In this document: in pieces, positions 12,427 to 24,779 of the stretch
Numbering within the stretch: the first letter of the stretch is position 1
Layout of the letters: each line of letters opens with the position of its first letter
Source of the DNA: Branchiostoma floridae
Taxonomy: Eukaryota; Chordata; Leptocardii; Amphioxiformes; Branchiostomatidae
Assembly: GCF_000003815.2 (NCBI RefSeq)
Contig: NC_049982.1
Location: forward strand, 4,299,259-4,363,258
Direction: 5' to 3'
DNA length: 64,000 nt
Program-made: the position numbers and the translations under genes
The notes under the pieces: generated by a model
Database searches by the model: none
Told to the model about the DNA's origin: nothing
The model's input: only the letters and a program-made list of their open reading frames with translations

Positions 12427-15400
12427 AATTTTACGTATCTTGTTACCTGGATGTCGACCTCTCTTTCATCATTCCATCTTAGTATAACTTCAAACTTATT
12501 TTTATGAAAGAAGTAATACATGTAAAGCGTATAACATGTTTAGAGCTGAATGAAATCGGACAATGCTTGTGTGTAAAATAGTGCACAAAATAATCCAGGT
12601 ACTTTTATTATTCTAACTTGACCATACAGAAAGTTCTTGACACCTGTTTGAAAGGCCATTAAAACTGTGAACATGTCGTAGATATGATACATAACCTTCG
12701 GTACGGTTGTGATGCTTTACGAGGAACATAAAGATGCTAAGTTGTGGGTCGACAAATCTTTATCAGCAGTTGATACTTTCTTTACTACCTGTAACGGAAG
12801 ATCTGCGTATGATGTCTGTGCCGTTGTTGTCAGCAAAGCGTGCTTTTTCTACCAAACAAACAAACACAAACAAATGTCGGAAGAGGCGTATCTCCTCCAC
12901 ATCGCCGCTGCCGCCTCGGAACGGCCAGTTCCCTTTCACAGGTCCAATCCATCAGTTCACGCATGTGCAGGCGAGATACCATTCAGCGTGTCAATCACCC
13001 GGGTCCGAGCGGTCCGGAGGGCTTTGTTGGGCCGCCCGGCTATCAGATCCCACCACTCCGCCGCTCTCACGGCAACGCCCTCGTCTCTTATCAAATCGCA
13101 CTCGTGGCGCCAAACCCTGATCCGCAATGAACGGGCGATAATTCTCTCACATTACCGTCACGTTGCTACGGGGGGAAAAAGAAAAGTTATCGTCCGACCG
13201 GACTGTCAATCACAGCGGCTTGACATCTATCTCGCCCATCGTGCTCGCCTTGCCCTGTAAAGTCCTTTACAACCCGAGCTTTGCGCCGCTTCGGCCGGTC
13301 AATTAATTAGCTAATATCTCTGGCCCCGGGCGTCATCTGGACAGAAGGGATGGCCTGTTTTATAGATAAGGATTACAAGTATGAAGTAAAGGTATGCTCG
13401 CGCGGATAAAGCCAGACCGCCGACATAACTGCAAATGTGTTTTGCGCACTCGTAAACTTTCCGTGTGGAGTTAGTCGTGGGTATGGAGAAAGTTGCAACA
13501 TTTATCATGATTGGACGTGGTCAACTATAACATAACATAATAGGGCATGACCGGTGTGCTGTGCGAACTTACTTGTTCGGACATCGGATCTTCATATGGT
13601 AATTGGCACGTCAAAAGATTCCCAAAGTAAAATATTTACAAAAAAAACAAGGATTAGTGAGCTGGAAAAAAATACGAAAACATCTTGATGATGATGATGA
13701 TGATCATCATGTTTTGATGATACTGGTCAGTCTTCTAAAAACTCCATAGCAATACGTGCGTTACAGTGATGCTAGCACAGCAAAAGTAGGAGGCTCATGG
13801 ATGTTAGGATGTACAAGAGTGGTGAGGAAGTTTTCACGAAAGTTTTGACACGAGTCGGGGGCTGGTTGTGTTCTGGATGGCGTGTTCAGCACCGTGGACA
13901 GAGACGGCGCTATGGGCTGCCCTGCACTGCAGTGGCTGCTATCCTGTTACCGCATCAGTGGCTAGTTAGTATGTCAAGGTTGTCGCTCCTTGCTGTGCAC
14001 TTGATTACAAACATCTGTGAAAAGCGTTACCTGGGCGGAACTTGCTGCAGCTGCACCCCCCCCCCCCCTCCATGCACCAGCAGGTTGCCGTCTGATCATC
14101 TCTCTCACCATTCATGTTTGGTATGCTGACGCGACAAGTCTTCACTAGCGGCTCATTCGTATGCGCCCGATTCGCTCGGCTGTTCGCCTCCGACGCGGCT
14201 AACGCGATTTGGCCCGGAACATCTGCCTGTACGTAAGCCCGTTCCTTCTCCTCCGCCGGCTTTCTTCCGCGCGCCTCGGCGAACCCCGGATCCCTTAAGC
14301 TCAAGATTAGCCCTCCTCTTTGAACCTTGGGGATTTGCACGGGTGTTCGCAGATGAAAGGACGTTGTTTGGTGGGTTTTAAAGTTGTCTTAACGCTTGGA
14401 ACACCGTCACGTGACTGCCGATGAACCTGTCTGCGGGACCCCCTGAAGAGAACATGTTTTCTGCCTGGACGTGCAGTACCAAAACATGCGGGGCTTTGTC
14501 GGCACAAAAGCCGTATCATGCAGATCGATGATTCGGCTGCTTCCGCGACGATGTTTTGATGTAGGAAAACTCAGCGTCTTTGGAAGCACGCACTTTCCAA
14601 AAGCCCGGCTGCGGCGTCTCCACTTTTTGGCTGTTTGAAAACCAAAACCAAACGTTTCTTGAAAAAATCGATATTTCTTTGTCGCTAGTTAGTTTCTCTC
14701 ACGTTGCGCTGCTGCTACAGGGTCCATTATCAGAGGAATGCGCCCGTTCTCTGCTGCGTCAGGGTCCAAGAATTTTTCAATTTTCCACCATTTCCAACCT
14801 GTTGTTCCACGACAGTCTTCCAACAAACTGATTCTCCATGCCGGGTTTTGTGGGCATTTGCGCCGATTCTGTTCACTCGCCTTCTTCCACTGTTTTCAAC
14901 AACACTGCTGAAATTGATTTAAACGGCTTGAACAGGATGATCACCTAGGCGTGAATAAGAATGTGAAAAACAAGAGGGTTGTTAGCAGAGTATCTTGGAA
15001 ACTCCAAAGTGCGCATTTTTTTCAGGGTTGTTGATGTACTCAATACAACCTACTCTGTATACTTGTAATAAACTGGTAAGACTGAATAGCGCAAATGTAT
15101 TCATTTTCGCGGGACGTAATTTCGCATTTGAGGACTAAATGATGTTCTCTCGGTGTTTTGCGCTCGCCGTTGAAAAACATCTGTATCGCTGTATTAATTG
15201 ATACAGTGGAAACATGTGTTCGTGTTGTCACGGAAATTTCTCTAGCTCTGCGGAAATCGCGAAAACAAAACCGCCCGAAAAAAAATTCGAGATCTACTGT
15301 ACTTTCTCTACAATTCTGTCGCCTGTCTGTTGTTAGACAGATATCTCTCTGCTCAAAATAACACAAGATGTGCCACAGTGTCATATATGTTTAAAATGTG

Positions 15401-15993
15401 TGCAAAATAAATGATTAATTAGTGCTCGTAAATAATTTGCCATCTGGACAAAAACAAGCAGCCAGGCGTGCATTTCAGAACTGACAGGGGTTAATAAATT
15501 TTTTTTTTAAATGTTACTTGTCAAAGATCTTTCAGTCATACAAATACTCCAAATTGTGCAAATCAAGGCACCCAGAAAAAAAAATTCGTTGAAGTCATTT
15601 CATAAAAAACTTGTCGTAGACAGAGAACTTCATTGCACGACAATTGTACATGGTACAATGTATGGCAACGACTATTACACAAAGTACAAAATAGATGTAA
15701 AGAATAAGACTTAACATCCTAATTAAAACAGCTATAAGGGCTAATACAAGTCTTTGAAATAGTATTACAATCGAGTCGGGCTAATCATTAGTTTCGGTAT
15801 TCTCTCTAATAGCACATCAGTCTTTGGCATATTTACCTATCTTCGCATTATAGGAGTTGTGACATCTAAAGATTTATACAAATCTGTCTGTAGCATCGAG
15901 TCTCTTGAAATCTGTTTTACTTGATTCGAGACATGTGAATAGCTCATTACGTAAATAAGCTTATGAAGAGCATTCCAGATGTCATATAACCCC
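12427..15993. other. Spacer; simple repeats and a homeodomain-site-like block
   Basis: No gene recognised. The GC-rich block at 12.88-13.27 kb ends in a TCAATTAATTAGCTAATA run (13299-13316) that looks like clustered homeodomain sites. A GATGAT run with an ATCATCAT inversion lies at about 13686-13712, and a C12 run at 14057. The block 15.15-15.31 kb repeats the GCG-rich motif noted near 0.6 kb. Confidence 0.35.
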
Positions 15994-16170
15994 CCTCACA
16001 TTAGGCGAAAATCGATCGGACGACGAGTCTGCGAGCTCTAAACTACGAGGAGGCATGAGCCTGACGGGAAGGGGAGAACTCTGCCATTTCTTTGTCGACA
16101 GCAGGGTCATGCCTCCTCGTATTTAGAGCTCGCAGACACGTCGTCCGATCGATTTTCGCCTAATGTGAGG
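15994..16170. mobile_element. Near-perfect inverted-repeat element (family C), 177 bp
   Basis: CCTCACATTAGGCGAAAATC at the left end is matched by GATTTTCGCCTAATGTGAGG at the right end. The arms extend about 64 bp to GAGGAGGCATGA with one mismatch and one indel, leaving a loop of about 50 bp. It is too short to code for anything. High arm identity suggests recent mobility or strong hairpin conservation. Confidence 0.8.
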
Positions 16171-16206
16171 TGGGTATATGGACGGGTCCCGGGGACCCAA
16201 GCAGAC

Positions 16207-16419
16207 TTACTCTCCAAGCAGAGGTTAGGCTCCGGCTGTTTTTTTAACGTTTTTTTAGTCGTTTTTATCGGACTTTCTATTTTGTCATTTTTCTTGAAGT
16301 ACGCCAGCCAAAGTTCGGTTTTGACACAGCAAGATATTTAAAAAAAATAGAAAGCCCGAGAAAAACGGCTAAAAAAACTTTAAAAAACAGCCGGAGCCTA
16401 ACCTCTGCTTGGACAGTAA
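16207..16419. mobile_element. Inverted-repeat element (family D) inside a direct repeat
   Basis: TCCAAGCAGAGGTTAGGCTC at the left end is mirrored by GAGCCTAACCTCTGCTTGGA at the right end, with AT-rich inner arms. The element is bracketed by a direct repeat TGGACGGGTCCCGGGGAC at 16179-16196 and 16422-16439. That is too long for an ordinary target duplication, so an older local duplication is likely. The same CTCCAAGCAG terminal motif is found in the element at 38.6 kb. Confidence 0.75.
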
Positions 16420-16724
16420 TGTGGACGGGTCCCGGGGACGCAGGCAGACGGGCCAGATCGATGGTAGTTCAGACTGAAGAACAATGAAATACAGCTTCTC
16501 GATGAGAGATAAGCGGGGAGGAAACCCACTATTTATTACTGATCGACTCTAACGAGACTTGTCTCTATGTAGTCATAAATTACAGACTGTTGGAAGTCAT
16601 TCATATCCCATTAGCTAATTACACATCGTCTCGGTGATTGTAGATACAGTAATGACAGGGGGGGTCGTCTAAGGTTAAAGTGGGTTGGAGGTATTTTGAT
16701 GTTTGCCGAACGTACCAAAAGTTT

Positions 16725-16910
16725 GAAAGCTTTCCCGAGCAGCCTCGAAACCCCTGCTTCGCCTATATTGAGTCAGTCGAACTTGCTGAAGCTCTGTGTT
16801 TCTGACTTAGGGAGAAGCGATGCTGCCACAGTGAGCGTAGTTCAGTGCCTAGAAGTGGTCAATGGCCTTGCACTGAGCCAACTCGTTAAAAAAAAGTTAA
16901 AAACTTAGAG
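16725..16910 (+). repeat. SINE 3' part (family M)
   Basis: TTTCCCGAGCAGCCTCGAAA, CCCCTGCTTCGCCTAT and TTTCTGACTTAGGG match the SINE at 62.94-63.42 kb. It ends in an A-rich tail at about 16885-16905. The head is missing. Confidence 0.65.
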
Positions 16911-17255
16911 CTTTGCAAGTGAACTCACAGCGCAATGCTGGTTACTTGGACCTGGTGGAATCAGACCTGTAGTTTTGTATCGAGGTGTCGTTTGTAATAA
17001 TTTCTATCCGTATCTGTAGTTATATATATATATAAATATGCAAATCATCAAGATTTGTGAGAACGTCAAGGTTGAACCGTCCAACATGGCGGGCAGTATG
17101 ATCACGTCATAAGCACGTGAGTGCAAACACTATATATGGTCTAACTTATGCCTTTCGTGCTGACGTCACTTGACATCATCAAAAAGCCATGAACTTGCCG
17201 CTACCCCTGCAAATTCTCCACAAGAGAACCTATATAGTATTGCTGCTACAGTATT

Positions 17256-18519
17256 GCTTTGACTTACTTTGACTTAATCCTCTTTGCCCCTTCTGGAGCA
17301 CAGGGCCTCGGTGAGATGCCTCCACCTTCCTCGGTCTTTGGCGGTTGTCTTAGCCTCATGCCACGAGGTCTTTGCATGTTGTAGGTCCTTCATGACTCCT
17401 CGCCTCCACGACAGCCTAGGTCTACCTCTTCGTCTTTTGCCTTGGGGGTTCCATTCTAGGACTGCCCTCGTAATGGATGGTGGGGGTTTTCTTAGTGTGT
17501 GTCCAATCCACCTCCATTTCCTGCGCCTTATGGTGACCTCCACAGGTTCCTGGCCAGTTTTCTCCAGGAGGTCATGGTTGCTGATCTTATTTGGCCACCA
17601 AATGCCAAGGATGTAGCGGAGTCTTACATTGATGAAGGTTTGGAGTTTCTTAATGTTGGCTTGTGTTAGGCCCCAGGTTTCACAGCCATATAGTAGGATG
17701 GACTTGACATTGGATTCAAAGATACGTAGCTTTGTTCTGAGGGAGATGTTCCTGGCCCTCCAAACTGGTCTTAGTTGGACAAAGGCAGCCTTTCCCTTCC
17801 CTATGCGGGCTTCAATGTCCTTGGTCGCACCTCCGTCACTGCTGATGACACTGCCAAGGTATGTGAAATCCTTCACTGTCTCCAGCTCTATTCCTCTGCA
17901 GCACACAGGTTTGGCGTTCCCCACCGTTTTCACCCTCATCTCTTTAGTTTTTCCTGCGTTGATGATTAGTCCCACTTGGCCTGACTTGTGTTCTAACCTC
18001 TGGGTCTTCTCTCTCATCTGGCTGATGGTATGGCACAGAAGAGCAAGGTCGTCCGCGAAGTCTAAGTCATCTAACATGTCCGTCAATGTCCACTGAATTC
18101 CTGTCCTGGCATCTTTGGTAGTTTCCCTCATCACCCAGTCCAGTGCAGTTATAAATAGCAGCGGGCTCAAGAGGCACCCCTGTCGCACTCCGGTGGTCAT
18201 GTTGAAGGGCTCTGTCAGATCTCCTTCGTGGGATACTTGTGCTTGGAAGTTGTTGTAGAAGACTTTGATCATGTTGATGATTTTTGGGGGGATTCCATAG
18301 TGGGCAAGGATGTTCCATAGTGATGTCCTGTCGAGTGAATCAAACGCTTTTTCATAGTCCACAAAAACAGCATACAGTTGTGAATTGAATTCTGTTGATT
18401 GCTCCACTATGACTCTTAGGGTTGCGATCTGGTCGCTACAAGATCTATTTGCTCGGAAGCCTGCTTGATTATCTCTTAGTTTGGTCTCCATTGCGTTTGC
18501 TGTTCTATTGAGGATGATC
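17256..18519 (-). mobile_element. 5'-truncated LINE with intact reverse transcriptase end
   Basis: This non-LTR retrotransposon copy lies antisense to Lhx1/5. It is bracketed by a 10-bp target duplication CTACAGTATT at 17246-17255 and 18520-18529. The open frame runs from the truncation point (first internal Met at 18491) to the stop at 17274. It shows RT motif A (FVDYEKAFDSLDR), motif B (GVRQGCLLSPLLF) and the catalytic box as FADD (DLDFADDLALL). It ends in a basic RGRPRLSWRR and GRWRHLTEALCS tail typical of many animal LINEs. The 3' end is a short AAGTCAAAGT repeat. The endonuclease and the start of the RT are missing, so this copy cannot move on its own. The unbroken frame and perfect duplication indicate a recent insertion. 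The LINE clade is not determined. Confidence 0.93.
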
Positions 18520-18868
18520 CTACAGTATTACTACGTGTGTTTTATCATTTGTATATGTCAACAAACGTACACATGATGTTTCACAATGTCAATCAAGCAA
18601 CTGTTTTAATTTTCCACAGTGAGGCAAATGTCTCAGTGTCAAAAAAAAGGAGGGGGGGGTCAGTCGCTAATAAAAGATAGTGGCTGCAATTCGAAACATC
18701 TGATTCTGTAGAGAATTTATTCAGCTGCTTGATTAATTTATATAACGTGGTGTTTTACATGTACCTGGATAATTAACCTTCATACTTATGCATGTGCCTA
18801 TACAATGTATGTATGAGACAAGTTGTTGTACACATGCACTAATGTTATGTTCTCTTTTGTCGTTCCAG

Positions 18869-19230
18869 ATGACCAAGCCGAGTACTACAGCCCGCAGAGC
18901 TACTACGACTTCTTCCCGCCCGGATCGCAGCCGCCCAACTCACAAGCCGGGGGAATGCCGCCCTTCCTACCACCCTCCTCCCAGCCCATGGGCGTCATGG
19001 ACCCGGCCATGCCGCACCAAGGGGGTGGCGGCGGTATGGGGAACGGCCACGGAGGGATGCCGCCTGACGGATTCCTCCCCCCGGGAGACATGCTACCTCA
19101 GTCGGACGCGCCCACTCCGGAGCCGATGATGGGGGACGGAGGGTACGGGCCTCCGCCGAACCAGACGCTGGGGAGGGGATTTCCCCCCGGTATGCCCGGG
19201 CAACCCCCCCGGGAAGAGTCGGTGTGGTAA
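18869..19230 (+). CDS. Lhx1/5: Lhx1/5 LIM-homeobox protein, terminal exon (partial gene)
   Basis: This is the last coding exon of the LIM-homeodomain transcription factor that corresponds to vertebrate Lhx1 and Lhx5. It follows a good acceptor (TCGTTCCAG) in phase 1 and ends at TAA 19228-19230. The 119-residue tail begins DDQAEYYSPQSYYDFFPPGS, matching the YYxPxxxYDFF block after the homeodomain of Lhx1/Lhx5. It also has a PTPEP motif and ends in ESVW where the vertebrate proteins end in AAVW. Between these it is Pro/Gly/Met rich and presumably disordered. The protein family acts in axial mesoderm, nervous system and kidney development. The LIM domains and homeodomain are not encoded anywhere I can see in the 18.8 kb upstream, so the preceding intron must be longer than that or the exons lie outside. 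A LINE sits 349 bp upstream. Confidence 0.9.
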
Positions 19231-20183
19231 CCCGCTGAGCTGTGACGTTGTGTCTCGAGAAGAGCTCGAGGGGAAAAAAAGAACCCTTTCGCGAACTTAG
19301 TATGTTCCAGATCCTCAATCAGTGTTGTCTGTTTCGGATCCTTCCACTCCGACGACAGGGGTGGACGTAGATATTTTGTATGTTGAAATGCTTGTCATTT
19401 GACCGCAATCCTTGTAATGAAAAAAAAAAACAACATCAGTAGCTAGTACAGAGCTAAACGCCATCTTTTATCGGACGTTTTTATGACCAGAAGATGGGTT
19501 TTGTACGTTTTGCGAAAACAAAAGGAGAAAGGAATTGTGCGGGACACAAGAAAGACCAGGCGGGAAGTCCGGAAGAAGACTTGTGATTTTAAAAAAAGAC
19601 AGACTTGCGACAATCTGTACTGTAGAAGCTCATCGCGGAGGACACATCGCAGACACACGTCACCTGTTGGACGAGACCTGTCCACCAATCCACAGGGTGA
19701 CGTCTTCGTGATTTATTCTTCTTTTCCGGAGGAGGAAGAGAAAAAAAGAACATTAAAAAAAAGAGTCGCACAGTTTTTAGCGAACGGCCAACTGGTTGGC
19801 ATTACTCGATACTTACCGTAAACCTCCACATTTATGCTTCTTCGATCTACTTTATGGCTGTGCTTTTCTTTCTGTCGAAAGTTGGCATTCCGTCCAGAAA
19901 AAAACACGATAATCCAACAGAGGTGGGAGTGAGGGGCAGTCTGCGTCATCCAGAACACAATCTGTAACAAAGATGAACTCTGAATCTCCAAGCAGGGGTA
20001 AAAATCGTAAGAGATATTGTCTAACTTGTCTCAACGTGAAAAAAGACAAGTTGGTAGTAGTGAATTGTATCATTCGTCCCTCCAAAATCTGCTTTGAGAT
20101 TCGGCATCTTTTAGCTGGTGACAGATTGCCCTCTCCTCATACGCCCCACATAATGTATGTGTGGATAGTGAGTTGACACTTGT
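19231..20183 (+). other. Lhx1/5 3' UTR and downstream flank
   Basis: No further coding sequence. An A-rich run at about 19420-19430 and ATTAAAAAAAAG at about 19752 are present, but no clear AATAAA close to the stop was found, so the end of the transcript is not fixed. Confidence 0.4.
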
Positions 20184-20888
20184 CTTAGGCTTAGGTCCAA
20201 ATTGCACCGGTGCCCGGCCGGGCTCAATCAATCAATCAATCAATCAGCCGCGGGCATCAGGGGAGATGCATAGCGGCTGTAGACATGTCCCTCCAAGATG
20301 TTCTGTTTTCAGCCAGAGTTCTCCAGTCAGATCTGCTGACCCCTGTGGTGTCCAGCACATTGAAGACTTGGTCCTCCCATCTGCTCCTAGGACGGCCTCT
20401 GGGGCGCCTCCAAGTTGAATCTGGAACTGAGGTGATCAATTTGATCACTTCCTGGGTCGGTGTTGCTCTGGAGATGTGTCCCAGAAGGTTAAGCTGGTAC
20501 TTGGTGATCTTCTGGCTGACCGGGATCTGGTTTGTTGTGTGGCGTACTACTTCGTTGGTGACATGCTCCTGCCAGCGGATGCCCTCGATGTTTCTAAGGC
20601 ACTGTGAATCGAAGGCCGGGCTCCGCAGCCTGAAATTTGTCTATGTGGACTGCCGGATACCGGGGGCACCTCTCGGTGGTCGTCATGGCGACTATTTGTT
20701 ACGGGGTCCCTTGTTTTAAGTTCTCGACTTAAATTCAACCCGACGCTCGATCGGGCCCAAAAATACCCGGCCCGGGAGCAGCAAGGTATATCGCACGGGG
20801 CCACATAGGGGTCAAGCCCGAATGTGCCCCAAAACAGCCCGTGAGCTGCCCGACAGGGCCCCTTGTTCCAATTAGGACCTAAGCCTTA
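20184..20888. mobile_element. MITE family B, copy 2, split by a LINE
   Basis: Left end CTTAGGCTTAGGTCC and right end GGACCTAAGCCTTA are inverted, with the family's CCCGGCCGGGC core next to the left end. A 388-bp LINE piece has been inserted into the left part, so the MITE is the older of the two. Confidence 0.8.
20226..20613 (-). mobile_element. 5'-truncated LINE fragment, second family
   Basis: The minus strand encodes the basic carboxyl end of a non-LTR retrotransposon polyprotein (PRGRPRSRWEDQV, then SDWRTLAENRTSWRDM) and ends in a GATT repeat (CAATCAATC on the plus strand). A 10-bp target duplication GGCCGGGCTC lies at 20216-20225 and 20614-20623. A second, even shorter copy is at 48476-48557. 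Confidence 0.88.
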
Positions 20889-22148
20889 TCCGGAAAGAAG
20901 AAGTAGAAAGATGTGTGGAAAGCTCGACTTAATACGTATGGCGCTTGTTTTACCTAAAAAAAAAAGACCTTCCGTGTTTGCATCATCGTGACGTGCAGGG
21001 TGTGTATGTACATGACAGAATATATTGAGTTAGTTCTTAGGTTTCACGAGAGAGGTCTCTTACGTACCGTTATTCTATCTTTGTACAAAGTGCGGAACCA
21101 CCTACTTGTGCTAGACAGTCGTGTTCTCGGTGTAACGTAGAGTAGGGAGAATCAAAAGACGATGACGTAGGGAAGGAAAAGTCGCCATCTCGAAATAAGC
21201 GCTCTGCGACACAAGTAATAGGAGTAGGGTTCACGTTGGTTGTAAACCATCAGTTGTATCTTAAGGTCATCCATGAACAGATTTAAAGCGCAGGCGAAGG
21301 TCGGCCATCCCCAGAGTTAGATTCGGTGTCACTTATATACTTATATCCATTCTGTGTACAAGTGGTTTCCCCCCTGTATTTATTTGTCTTAGTTCAACCA
21401 CTCTTTGGAGTTGTCATAAGAAGGCATATGATGTAAGAAATCATGTAAGATGATAGTTGAACCAAAGACCAGATGAAGAAATACAACACCGTGGGTCCTT
21501 CCGTCATCCGATGACGCGCAATTACGTAATACATGTACTCAGCTAGCGGATCTGTTCATCCGGGTACCTCCACTTAATTACATCCGGGGCATTAGAGCCC
21601 GGTCGTCGAGCCGGTGGCGCCGCCATCTTGAATGTCGTTCGGTTTTTAGAAACCGGTCGGCGGCTGAGATATTTTTGACTGACATAACTGAGGAGAGAGG
21701 AAACTTTTGCTCTGCCCTGTACAGTGTGTTCTGTAACGTTTAGCTGTAGTCCCTACAGCGGTACTAGTGCCGGATTGTCATTGGTGTCACACCAAACTTT
21801 CCGACACAGCGCTCTGAGTTCAGTCCGGTCCGTTCTTCTTTCAAAAACTTTAATACCAAATTTGACACAAAGAGGATTTCTTTTTGTCCCTATACATTGC
21901 TCGGTTTTTCGTCTGTTTGTCCAAGGAATTCAAAGTGTAAAGTTATTAGCACACAAACTCTCTCATTATGTCATCTATTGGAAAATCGTTTGATGATATA
22001 ATGGACAGGAGAAACTTCATTACCACGTCATGTAATTGACCCTAAAGCAGAAGTTGTGCAGCTCATACGTTTTCTTCTCCAAAGTCCATGTGAAATAGAA
22101 GACAAGTATATATTCCTGTAAGTTCGACACAAAGTTTTGAAGGTATCC

Positions 22149-22150
<2 letters not shown>
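20889..22150. other. Spacer without recognised gene
   Basis: No exon, RNA gene or clear element recognised between the family B MITE and the GA microsatellite. Confidence 0.4.

Positions 22151-22192
<42 letters not shown>
22151..22192. repeat. (GA)21 microsatellite
   Basis: Uninterrupted GA dinucleotide run of 42 bp. Confidence 0.98.
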
Positions 22193-22193
<1 letters not shown>

Positions 22194-22683
22194 GGACCTG
22201 GCCGAATGACAAAGAGCGACGTGTTGTCATATCTGTTGTACATACGATGTAGAGCGGAATATATCGTGACCTTGATATACTTTGGTACCTGTTTCGTGCC
22301 AGTTGTCTGTGAAATCTATGAATACATTGTGTGTAAAAAAAGTCAACTGTGTCCTTCTCTCTTCTTGGACTGCGTTAATGTTTCCGTTACCCGGAAAAAT
22401 ATCGAGTTAGATCAGAATCACACTGTTATTTTTACGGTTATCTTTTTTATTCAATTGTGTGCTCCTATCTAATTGGACTGCGTTGATGCTATTTTAGCGG
22501 TTGTCATATTTTAAATTTATTCACGCATTCTATGAATTGTGTTCAAGACTAAGAAAAAATATGTAAAAATGTGTATAGAGCCTTTCCCAGAGCAAAACTT
22601 AAGGGAAACGATAGATATTCGAACCAATAGAGTCTGTAATACCTAGCCAATGACGTGACATAACTTGTCACAGCGTTTATAAA

Positions 22684-23678
22684 TGTTAGACATTCAAGTA
22701 AACACTACTCAACTATAATTCAATATCTACATTACTACAACTGGATAAAAAATGAAGATTTACTTCCGGACGTTTCGAGTAATATCCATCATTCTTCTTC
22801 GGTGTCACTAAAATGAAGAACAATTCCATACAAGTACAGCTAACTAGAGAAACTATAAAAGAATCGTATGCCAAAAAGTCAAATGTAAATCGTGTTTGCA
22901 TACAAAATGTAGTTCCCTATAGTTAAATAAAACCATAGGAAAAGTTATTGTCCTTTGTGATACAAAGCGGGTTCCCGTGTACTGGAGAGTTCCACGCGGA
23001 GTCCGAGCTTGTCACAACGTCTGGTACAATTCCTCCTTTGATAATAGTCACCTCAACACTCATCATAGGCTAATTGTACACATAGGAACCCGGAGTTTGT
23101 TCCTTTCGCAAAAGTTAAGGTGTTCCCCCCACTCCAAGTTCACTTCGTTCTTGATTATGACCCACAGACAGTCGTTGGAGGGAAGACGACAACGCTAAAT
23201 TGCTACTCTTCCAAGAAGACGTCGATTTAAATGCAAATTTCCGCCACGTAAGAGATAGTTTCCGCGAGATCCTGACTTCTCGAGCGTACCGTTTAAAAAC
23301 TTATAATTGATCGGCGTGCAAGTTCAGATGATTCCAATCTACTTTTCTGGATAGTTCTTGGTTGCTCTTGAGGTCTTTTCCACTGGATTACATGACTTAT
23401 CTTCTATTTCACATTTTAAGTGGCACAGACACCGCTGTATAAGACGATAGTGAATCCGTAATGTTTTTAAACTCTTAAAAGTCAAATGATCCTTATATGT
23501 TCAACCTTTTTTTCTAGTTAGATGTACTTGTATGGAATCGTTTCTGCCAGGTCATTCTATATAGTGACGCTGAAGAAGAGTGATGGGTGTCACTCGAAGC
23601 GCCCGAGAGTAAACCTCCGTTTTTATCCAGTTGTAGAAATTGAATCGTATTTGAATATTGTTTACATGGATGTCTAAC
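22684..23678. mobile_element. Inverted-repeat element (family E), about 1.0 kb
   Basis: The left arm has TTAGACATTCAAGTAAAC, ACAACTGGATAAAAAATG and CATCATTCTTCTTC. It is mirrored on the right by GAAGAAGAGTGATGGG, TTTTTATCCAGTTGTAG and GTTTACATGGATGTCTAAC. Arms are roughly 120 bp. The inside has no transposase-like frame. A right-hand half copy occurs at 42555-42706. Confidence 0.8.
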
Positions 23679-23799
23679 CTTCATAAACGAGTCAAACGTT
23701 TCGTTCGCTGATGTCTTGATCGAACCAAAACCTCACCAAATCGAAAATCCAAATCATACTCATAACTCAAGATATCAAACCCGGAGGTTCTGCTTCAGC

Positions 23800-24030
23800 A
23801 CCGTAACAACACGCTAGGGGAAGGGGGGCAATTAATCTAATCGTTTCAAGCCATTCAAGGTCTCATGAAGACCTACCCGCGTACCAAAATTGGCAAATAT
23901 CAAGACAATCCATTTAGGCATTCTGGAGCTATGATGGTCAATTACAACTGCATACATGCACCCACACATACACGAAAAGCTACCGAAAAAGTAACCTTCT
24001 AGCGGCCGGAGGTAAAAAAAATGGTTCGGA
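23800..24030. repeat. Dispersed repeat with CACCGTAACAA / ACCTTCTAGCGG blocks
   Basis: The order GTTCTGCTTCAGCACCGTAA, then CATACATGCACCCACACATACA, then AGTAACCTTCT matches parts of the repeat inside 48.9-49.85 kb and, in reverse, 29.15-29.43 kb. It is an old interspersed repeat. Confidence 0.5.
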
Positions 24031-24779
24031 AAGGGATGAACTAGGCGTTTATAGGAGGAATGAAGTAGAATAGGGGGTCACTCGTTTAGGTGTGCGATAC
24101 GGTCACCTACAGTTCGGTACGGTATCTGTTCCAAACTGGTACTCTAATGTGAGCCCTTGTCAATGGTCTATTGCTAGTTGAGCAGCCTTGGGTACATGTC
24201 AGTCGGACCAATAGACTAATATAGTAACCTTGCTTGATGGCGCCGTCTGGCGGAATTGGGTAGAAACACAATGAACAATCGAAGGAAGCGGAGCACGCTG
24301 CGTTTCCACCCACCCCTGCTAGGTGGCGCTAATATGGACGCCCATCCTGTAACCATGGTTTCAGCACCACGGCCGGACCCTCACAACAAACTGAAGTATC
24401 TGCGAGGCAATGAGGCAAACAGACAAAACTTATTTCTAAATCAGTTCCCATTTAGTTCCCCCCCAAACCACACAAATTTTCACAATATAAGATCAAATAA
24501 TGAATATCATAACTAGTGTTATGCACCGACAGATGTAGCAATTCACAGTATAGTAGCATGGACTGATCCCATAGTCCCTTAAGTGATGCAAAATATAAAA
24601 GCATAATAATACAAATATTTGATGGACATTGCAGCCATTCTCTGGTTGGTCAATTTTCTAATTTCTGTGCTACCATTGCTTGAACTGCTAATTATGATGG
24701 ACAGTCTTTCGTTTGCCCCATTCATGCAAGCGATCGGGATGATGTCACGGTGACGCAGTGGTAGGCAAAAAACAGGTGT

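Noticed and set aside
17284-18096. Plus-strand frames opposite the LINE
   Set aside because: Shadow of the antisense reverse transcriptase gene.
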